This document shows positions 5,633 to 11,151 of a DNA stretch of 11,151 nt, piece after piece. Source of the stretch: Phycisphaerales bacterium UBA2402 (lineage in GTDB: Bacteria; Planctomycetota; Phycisphaerae; Phycisphaerales; UBA1924); contig DDSA01000256.1 of assembly GCA_002343715.1 (NCBI GenBank), forward strand, positions 1 to 11,151, written 5' to 3'. Numbering within the stretch: position 1 is the stretch's first letter; each line of letters starts with the position of its first letter. A program made the translations under genes and the position numbers. The notes below the pieces were generated by a model. The model worked only from the letters and a program-made list of their open reading frames with translations, was not told the origin of the DNA and searched no databases.

Positions 5633-6319
5633 ATGGCGGACGTGATATGGCCTGCCGGGCTGCCGCAAGCCCCCCAGGTCGCCAGGTACAGCCAGGTCGA
5701 TCAGGACCGCACCGTCCGCACGTCGATGGACGTGGGGCCGGCCAAGGTACGCCGCCGCGCCACGGCCGCCATCGAGACGTGCGAAATCGAGCTCAGCCTC
5801 ACCCGCGCCCAGGTTGCCACCCTCAAGACGTTCTTCCGCGACTCGGTCTTCGCGGGCGCCGTTCCGTTCGAGTGGAAACACCACGAGACGGGCAACCAGA
5901 TCGACTACCGCTTCACCGGCCCGCCGACCTTCACGCCGCGGGCTTCGCGGCAGGCCGGCACCGAGTACTGGACCGCCGCGTTCCAACTGGAGGCGATGCC
6001 GGGGACGGAGATCACCGTCATTCCGCCGCCGGACCCGCCGCCGCCGGAACCAGGCGAGCCGCCCGCTCTCTTCACCGAAGAGCCCGAGCCGGGCGCCAAC
6101 GCCCGCATGGAATCGGACCTGCAGCCGTGGGCGGTCATGTACTTCGACGAACCAGACGTCATCACGCCGGCCCCAGATGACGAACCGCTGGTCTTCGTCA
6201 GCGACCCGTTCCCCGAGGAGGAGAACCTGGCGATGGCGATCATCGGCGTGGACGCCGACGCCAGCGGGGCCTCGGGGTCGATTTCCGACGCGGGCACGGT
6301 CAACGGCGGAGTGTCCTGA
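5633..6319 (+). CDS. Putative phage minor tail protein
   Basis: This is a 228-residue protein. Residues 1-125 form one domain, opening with MADVIWPAGLPQAP and containing RTSMDVGPAKVRRR near 29-42 and an aromatic strand YWTAAFQLEAMPG near 112-124. To my recollection this pattern occurs in small tail proteins of siphovirus-type prophages just after the tape measure gene. A proline-rich linker follows (about 130-145), then an acidic segment (146-200) and a Gly/Ala/Ser-rich end. The frame is open upstream to a TTG at 5531, but the ATG at 5633 gives the family-like start, and the upstream part overlaps the toxin promoter. AGAAGG lies only 2 bases before this ATG, so ribosome binding looks poor. 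It heads a closely spaced cluster of distal tail genes. Confidence 0.7.
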   Translation: MADVIWPAGLPQAPQVARYSQVDQDRTVRTSMDVGPAKVRRRATAAIETCEIELSLTRAQVATLKTFFRDSVFAGAVPFEWKHHETGNQIDYRFTGPPTFTPRASRQAGTEYWTAAFQLEAMPGTEITVIPPPDPPPPEPGEPPALFTEEPEPGANARMESDLQPWAVMYFDEPDVITPAPDDEPLVFVSDPFPEEENLAMAIIGVDADASGASGSISDAGTVNGGVS

Positions 6320-6351
6320 CCACCTCACCCCCTCACCACACAGGAGCAGCA

Positions 6352-6804
6352 ATGGGAACCAAGATCATCGTCTCAACCAACACCGACATCGCCTGCGGAG
6401 CAGCGTCTCCCAAGACGGTCCTGGGCTACAAGGCCCCCACCGGCATCGCGGCCCGAGTCCTGCGTTACGGCGTCTCGTTCGACGGCACGAGCAGCACCGA
6501 CGCCCGCGCCACGATCGACTTCCAGAAGAAGCCCTCCTCCGCGGGCACGGCGACGGACATCTCTACCGAGATCGCCACGGCGTCTGGTCTGACGACCTCG
6601 CTGGGCAACGCCTACCAGAACTACTCGGCCGAGCCTGGGAGCGACGCGAGCACCCGCGTCCTTCGTCCCCACCGGATGGCCCCCACCGGCCCCTTCGAGA
6701 CGCTCGCCGGGATTGACCTCGGCCCGGCCGAGCAGATCGGCCTGCGGGTCTACGGGGCCAGCGGCAAGACCTGCCGGGCCTGGATGGAAGTGGAACTGGG
6801 CTGA
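6352..6804 (+). CDS. Unknown protein in the phage tail gene cluster
   Basis: This is a 150-residue protein I do not recognise. There is no signal peptide or membrane segment. The sequence is rich in Thr, Ser, Ala and Gly with alternating hydrophobic residues, as in a beta-sandwich virion protein: VLGYKAPTGIAARVLRYGVSFDG (about 23-45) at the front and QIGLRVYGASGKTCRAWMEVELG (about 128-150) at the end. Cys15 and Cys142 are the only cysteines. AGGAG at 6342-6346, 5 bases before the ATG, supports the start. It sits 32 bases after the minor tail protein and 37 bases before the DUF1833-type gene, so it is most likely a structural or assembly protein of the tail or virion surface. That role comes from position alone. 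Confidence 0.65.
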   Translation: MGTKIIVSTNTDIACGAASPKTVLGYKAPTGIAARVLRYGVSFDGTSSTDARATIDFQKKPSSAGTATDISTEIATASGLTTSLGNAYQNYSAEPGSDASTRVLRPHRMAPTGPFETLAGIDLGPAEQIGLRVYGASGKTCRAWMEVELG

Positions 6805-6841
6805 ACCAGGTTGATCACGCGGTCATGACCAGTCAGGACCA

Positions 6842-7318
6842 ATGCCCCGCACTCTCTCCACCACCGCCCGCCGCGCCCTCTACGCCCAGGAAACCGGCGA
6901 GGTGTTCCTGTTGCTCCTGGCGATCAGCCACCCATCGCTCCCCGAGCCGATCCGGGTGGTGAACAACAACCAGGACGTGGTGAGCGGCGGGATCACCTAC
7001 CAGCGGTTCCCTTTCGAGCTCGCCCTCCCAAACGACTCGGATGAGGCGCCGCCCACCGTCACCCTCCGCATCGCCAACGCCGATCGGCAGATCGTCCAGG
7101 CGGTCAGGAGCCTCGCCGGCGAGGCGATGACGGTGGAACTGTCGGTCATCCTGGCGAGCAGCCCCGACACCATCGAGGCGGGGCCGTACCGCTTCACCCT
7201 CCGGGACGTCTCGTACGACGCGGCGATCGTGGAGGGGACACTGCGGTTCGAGGATGTCCTGAACGAGCCGTTCCCTGCGGACTCCTTCACCCCGGCCCGC
7301 TTTCCAGGTTTGTTCTGA
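6842..7318 (+). CDS. DUF1833-type phage tail protein
   Basis: This is a 158-residue protein matching the DUF1833 pattern: an N-terminal helix (LSTTARRALYAQETGEVFLLLLAI, about 4-27), FELALPNDSDEAPPTVTLRIANADR (about 57-81), a segment with SSPDTIEAGPYRFTLRDVSYD (about 106-126), and the family ending LRFEDVLNEPFP...FTPARFPGLF. In many siphovirus-type prophages this gene lies directly before the NlpC/P60 peptidase and tail-tip genes, as here, a position comparable to the lambda gpL region of distal tail assembly. CAGGA (6834-6838) precedes the ATG. The stop is 9 bases from the next start, suggesting translational coupling. Its biochemical role is not known in detail. Confidence 0.82.
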   Translation: MPRTLSTTARRALYAQETGEVFLLLLAISHPSLPEPIRVVNNNQDVVSGGITYQRFPFELALPNDSDEAPPTVTLRIANADRQIVQAVRSLAGEAMTVELSVILASSPDTIEAGPYRFTLRDVSYDAAIVEGTLRFEDVLNEPFPADSFTPARFPGLF

Positions 7319-7327
7319 CCCGCACCC

Positions 7328-10300
7328 ATGGCGCGACTGACCGACGACATCCCCGCCTGGGCCGGCAGGTACATCGGCATCCCGTTCGGTGAGAATGGCC
7401 GGGATCGCGCCGGCGTGGACTGCTGGGGGCTGCTCCGGCTTGTGTACGCCGAGCGGTACGGCATCTACCTCCCGTCCCACCACGACGGTTACCAGGGCAC
7501 GGAGGATCGGCCAGGCGTGGCGGCGGTGCTGGGGGCCGAGTTGGACGAGGGGGGGAACTGGCGGCCCGTCCTGGGCCATCCAGGGGCCGGCGTTGAGGTC
7601 GGCGACGCGATGCTCTTCCGCGCCGGGGCGAGCGACCTGTGGCATGTGGGCGTGGCGATCGCCCGCGGCAAGATGCTCCACTGCCGGCGCGGGAGCGACT
7701 CCTGTATCGAAAGGTGGGACGAGGGCATCTGGACGCCGCGGTTCCACGGAGCGTTCCGCTTCGCGGGGCCGGTGCGAATGGCCGGGCGGGTGTCGCCGCT
7801 CAAGCCGGCCATCCTCCAGGTCACACTCCCCGCCGGCGGGACGATCACCGACATGCTCGCCGCCGCGGCGGTCCAGCCCTCGCCGTTCCTGCGGATCTGG
7901 ATCGGGGACCAGGAGATCGGTCGCCAGCACTGGGCCCGCGTGCGGCCAAAGCCGGGCCGGATGGTGACGGTCGCCGCGGTCCCGGCGGGCGGTGGCAACG
8001 GCAAGGCCCTGCGGATCGTGCTGATGGTGGCCGTCGTCGCGCTGAGCATCATCGCTCCGTACGCGGCCCCGGCCGCGTGGGGACTGGTGGGGGCGACGGG
8101 CACGCTGACCATGACCGGGGCGCTGGTCGCCGCCGGCATCACGCTCGCCGGCACGCTCGCCATCAACGCCCTTATCCCGCCGCCAAGCCCGCGGCTGAGC
8201 GACAATGGCCCTCAGCAGAACAGCCCGACGATCACGGGCGGTCGCAATGAGACCAGGCTCTTCGGCGTGGTCCCGGTCATCCTGGGCGAACACCGGATGG
8301 CCCCGCTCTACGGCGCCAAGCCGTACACCGAGATCGTCGGGGACGACCAGTACCTGCGTCTGCTCTTCGCGGTCGGGTACGGACCCGTCGAGCTCAGCGA
8401 CCTCAAGATCGGCGAGACGCCGCTGGAGGAGTTCGAGGGCGTAGAGGTCGAGACCAGGGAGGGCCGGCCCGGCGACGCCCCGCTGACGCTCTATCCCGGC
8501 ACCGTGCTGGAGGATGCCAACGCCATCCTGCTGGAGCAGGCCGCGGGGTGGACCGTCCGAACCAGCGAGGCCAACGCGAACGAACTCTCGGTGGATGTCA
8601 CCTTCCCCCAGGGCGTGGTTCGGTTCGCTTCCAACGGAGACCGCGAGGAACTGATCGTCAGCCTCGAGGTCGAGTACGCCCCGGCCGGGAGCGGGCAATG
8701 GAGGTCCGTCAACGGCGCCTCGCCGGACTTCACCCGCGGCCTGGACTACCTGTTCAGGACGCCGGAGGTTCGTCGGGGCGGGAGTCTCGCCCACGTGGGG
8801 TCCATCGCCTGGGGGGCGGGGTTCGCCAACGCGAGGCCGGCCTACCTGCCCGCGGGTGGAGGGTGGTCGTGGCGAGCGAGCGGGTATGTCTACGCGCCGG
8901 TCGTCGGCACGTACCAGTTCGGGCTCGACTGCTCGGACGCCGGCGATCTCTTCGTCGATGACCAGATGGTGGCAAGCTGGTACGGCACGCACGCGACGGC
9001 CGGGGGCGGCACGCCCGACTTCGCGGCCCACAGCGGATCGATTCATCTGCGGGTTGGGTGGCACCGCCTCCGGCTCCGCGTTGAGTCTCGCTCCGCCAAC
9101 GGGGCCGCTGCGCTGGGCTGGCTCCAGCCCGGCGGCAGTTGGGAGGTGATCCCCGCCAACCGGCTCAAGTACGTCAGCATCGAACCAGCGCAAGGCCTCC
9201 AGCCGCAGACAAGCACCAACCATCCGGGCCGGCTGTGGGTCGCGTGGTACGACACGCTGGTGTACGCCCACTCGATCACGGTGCGGGCCGACCGGGCCGA
9301 ACAGATCAGACGGTCTCTCTCTTGGGCGGTCGAGCCCGGCCAGTACGACATCCGCATCCGCCGCGTCACGCCGGACTCCACCAGCGACCGGATCATCGAC
9401 AAGGCGTACTGGTCGGCGGTGCGGACCATCCGCAACGAAGACCCCGTCAACATGGCGGGCCTGGCGAAAGTCGCCATCCGGATCAAGGCCACGGACCAGC
9501 TCAACGGCGTGGTGGACCAGTTCAACCTCGTCACGCGATCGATCCTGCCCGATTGGGACTCTGCCACCGGGCAGTGGGTCGAGCGCGGCACGAGCAACCC
9601 GGCGAGCTGCTACCGGGCGGTTCTCCAGGGGCCGGCCAACGCCCGGCCCGTCGGGGATGAGCGTCTGGATCTGGCCGAACTCCAGGCCTGGCACGAAGCG
9701 TGCGACGCCGCGGGCTTCCAGTTCAACGCGGTCGTCGACTTCGCCGGCACCGTCTGGGAGCGACTGGGCGACGTTGCCGCGACGGGCCGGGCCTCCTTCG
9801 GGATGCGTGACGGCCGCTACTCGATCGTCCGCGACAAGCGTCAGACCGTGCCCGTCCAGCACTTCACGCCGCGGAACTCATCGGGTTTCAAGGGCCGAAA
9901 GGCCTTTCCAGACCTGCCCCATGCCCTGCGGATCAGGTTCCTCAACCGGGCAACCGATTACCAGCAGGACGAACGCACGGTCTACGAGGACGGGCGCGAC
10001 GCGAGCAACTCCACGAAGTTCGAGACGCTCGAACTCTTCGGCGTGACGGACGCCGCCCAGGTCTGGAAGCACGGACGGTACATGACCGCCGTGGCGCGAC
10101 TCCGCCCCGAGGTGTACGAACTCAGCACCGACATCGAGCACCTGGCGTGCACCCGCGGCGATCTGGTCCTGGTCACGCACGATGTGCCGCTCTGGGGTCT
10201 CTCCTTCGGCCGCGTGGCGGCGCTGATCCTCGACCAGGCGGACAACCTGGTCGGGCTGAGGCTCGATGAGCTGGTGACGATGGTCGCCGGCGAGGAGTAT

Positions 10301-11151
10301 GTCATCCGTGTCCGCCTCGAGGACGGCACGAGTTGGATCCGCTCGGTGACCACCATCGAGGGCGAGGGCTACGAGGTCGCCTTGGGGCCGGTCAGCGCCA
10401 ACGACGCGCGCCCCAAGGTCGGCGACCTGTGGATGTTCGGGCGACTGGGACAGGAGACGCGGGAACTCCTGGTCAAGAGCATCGAGATCGACAAGGACCT
10501 CGGGGCACGGCTGATGCTGGTCGATCATGCCCCGGCGGTCCACGAGGCGGACCAGGGACCGATCCCGCCGTATGACCCTGGCATCTCGCTCCCGCCGGCA
10601 TGGCTCAACCGCCCCGATGCGCCGGTCATCGAGAGCATCCGCTCCGATGACTTCGTGATGATCCGAGATGCCGATGGCTCGCTGCGGCCCCGGATGCTCA
10701 TCACGCTCCGCCGGCCGAGCGGGACGCGGCCGATCCCCAACGCCGCCCAGGTCCGCATCCGGCCCATCCCCGAGCCCGGCGCCCAGGGCGAGGGGCCTTG
10801 GATGCACCTGCCGCTCACGCCCATCGATGACAACCAGATCTCCGTCGAGCGCGTCGAGGAGGGGCAGACCTACCAGATTCGCCTCCGCACCGTGACGGCG
10901 ACGGGGCTGACGTCGGTCTGGGTCGAGGCGGAGCACACGGTTCTCGGCAAGGTGGGGCCGCCGCCGGATGTGCAGTCCTTCGACGTGGCCCGGCTCGCCG
11001 ACGGCACGCGGCGGTACTCCTGGGTGCTGGGCTCGATCCCGCCCGACATCGCCGGCGTCAAGATCAGGTACGGGCCGGGCGGCGAAGGCCGCACTTGGGA
11101 CCAGCTCTCACCACTGCATGACGGAGTGCTCGAGGGCGCCTCGCCGATGGA
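7328..11151 (+). CDS. NlpC/P60 peptidase fused to a TipJ/gpJ-like tail-tip protein with PA14 insert (3' partial)
   Basis: I translated the first 2.4 kb codon by codon and the rest by reading; no stop occurs, giving at least 1274 residues, and the gene runs off the right edge. Residues 1-145 are an NlpC/P60 cysteine peptidase: GVDCWGL with Cys32, DLWHVGVAI with His106, and His118 in MLHC. From about 160 a tail-tip protein starts, with an LPAGGTITDML-type segment, two hydrophobic stretches (about 226-282) and LIPPP. Next come the signature ITGGRNETRLFG (302 on) and LRLLFAVGYGPVELSDLKIG. A PA14-like domain occupies about 505-611. The TipJ core follows (about 630-1085), then fibronectin-III-like domains from about 1096 and 1208. 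By analogy with lambda gpK and gpJ, the product would form the tail tip, cleave peptidoglycan and bind the host. No clear Shine-Dalgarno sequence is present; coupling to the upstream gene is likely. Confidence 0.85.
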   Translation, partial: MARLTDDIPAWAGRYIGIPFGENGRDRAGVDCWGLLRLVYAERYGIYLPSHHDGYQGTEDRPGVAAVLGAELDEGGNWRPVLGHPGAGVEVGDAMLFRAGASDLWHVGVAIARGKMLHCRRGSDSCIERWDEGIWTPRFHGAFRFAGPVRMAGRVSPLKPAILQVTLPAGGTITDMLAAAAVQPSPFLRIWIGDQEIGRQHWARVRPKPGRMVTVAAVPAGGGNGKALRIVLMVAVVALSIIAPYAAPAAWGLVGATGTLTMTGALVAAGITLAGTLAINALIPPPSPRLSDNGPQQNSPTITGGRNETRLFGVVPVILGEHRMAPLYGAKPYTEIVGDDQYLRLLFAVGYGPVELSDLKIGETPLEEFEGVEVETREGRPGDAPLTLYPGTVLEDANAILLEQAAGWTVRTSEANANELSVDVTFPQGVVRFASNGDREELIVSLEVEYAPAGSGQWRSVNGASPDFTRGLDYLFRTPEVRRGGSLAHVGSIAWGAGFANARPAYLPAGGGWSWRASGYVYAPVVGTYQFGLDCSDAGDLFVDDQMVASWYGTHATAGGGTPDFAAHSGSIHLRVGWHRLRLRVESRSANGAAALGWLQPGGSWEVIPANRLKYVSIEPAQGLQPQTSTNHPGRLWVAWYDTLVYAHSITVRADRAEQIRRSLSWAVEPGQYDIRIRRVTPDSTSDRIIDKAYWSAVRTIRNEDPVNMAGLAKVAIRIKATDQLNGVVDQFNLVTRSILPDWDSATGQWVERGTSNPASCYRAVLQGPANARPVGDERLDLAELQAWHEACDAAGFQFNAVVDFAGTVWERLGDVAATGRASFGMRDGRYSIVRDKRQTVPVQHFTPRNSSGFKGRKAFPDLPHALRIRFLNRATDYQQDERTVYEDGRDASNSTKFETLELFGVTDAAQVWKHGRYMTAVARLRPEVYELSTDIEHLACTRGDLVLVTHDVPLWGLSFGRVAALILDQADNLVGLRLDELVTMVAGEEYVIRVRLEDGTSWIRSVTTIEGEGYEVALGPVSANDARPKVGDLWMFGRLGQETRELLVKSIEIDKDLGARLMLVDHAPAVHEADQGPIPPYDPGISLPPAWLNRPDAPVIESIRSDDFVMIRDADGSLRPRMLITLRRPSGTRPIPNAAQVRIRPIPEPGAQGEGPWMHLPLTPIDDNQISVERVEEGQTYQIRLRTVTATGLTSVWVEAEHTVLGKVGPPPDVQSFDVARLADGTRRYSWVLGSIPPDIAGVKIRYGPGGEGRTWDQLSPLHDGVLEGASPM

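Noticed and set aside
7328..7800. A separate NlpC/P60 gene ending before the tail-tip gene
   Set aside because: Codon-by-codon reading found no stop across the expected boundary, so a single gene is the simplest reading unless a base error is present.
6833..9862. A 1009-codon open frame on the minus strand opposite the tail genes
   Set aside because: It is antisense to DUF1833 and the tail-tip gene, which have recognisable domains. Its translation is Arg/Pro/Gly-rich low-complexity sequence, the usual shadow in very high GC DNA.

Overview
The window joins two unlike pieces of DNA. Bases 1 to about 3220 look like ordinary high-GC proteobacterial chromosome; my impression from protein style is Betaproteobacteria, but I could not test it. 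This part holds a CoxE-type VWA protein (+), a MarR-family regulator (-, convergent with it) and a CLC chloride channel/antiporter gene (+, divergent from marR). From about 3220 to the end, the sequence is a siphovirus-type tail module that runs off the right edge.

The join is striking. The CLC reading frame does not stop at the end of its channel domain but continues in frame into the C-terminal part of a phage tail tape measure protein, giving one 669-aa open frame (1889..3898). The tape measure protein's N-terminal bulk is absent. The join may be a real deletion or prophage-boundary fusion, or a chimeric assembly. Sequence alone cannot decide, so bases 1-3220 and 3220-11151 should not be assumed to come from one genome.

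Region by region: 1-1179 VWA protein; 1216-1731 MarR regulator; 1732-1888 divergent regulatory gap; 1889-3898 CLC/tape-measure fusion; 3940-4374 putative lipoprotein; 4388-4642 small single-span membrane protein; 4649-4873 small unknown protein; 4839-5502 (minus strand) a toxin-antitoxin pair, RelE/ParE-type toxin first and XRE antitoxin second, with its own consensus-like promoter; 5633-6319 putative minor tail protein; 6352-6804 unknown protein within the tail cluster; 6842-7318 DUF1833-type tail protein; 7328 to beyond 11151 a very large tail-tip protein.

The last gene is the most interesting intact one. One open frame of at least 1274 codons fuses an NlpC/P60 cysteine peptidase (lambda gpK-like role) to a gpJ/TipJ-type central tail-tip protein, carries an embedded PA14-like probable glycan-binding domain, and ends in fibronectin-III-like repeats. 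Read together, 5633-11151 encodes the distal tail: minor tail proteins, a cell-wall-cleaving activity and host recognition, closely spaced as an operon. The toxin-antitoxin pair is a moron-like cassette in opposite orientation between the tape-measure end and the distal tail genes. There is no gene-free stretch longer than 300 bases. I saw no tRNA, rRNA, CRISPR array, insertion sequence or integrase.
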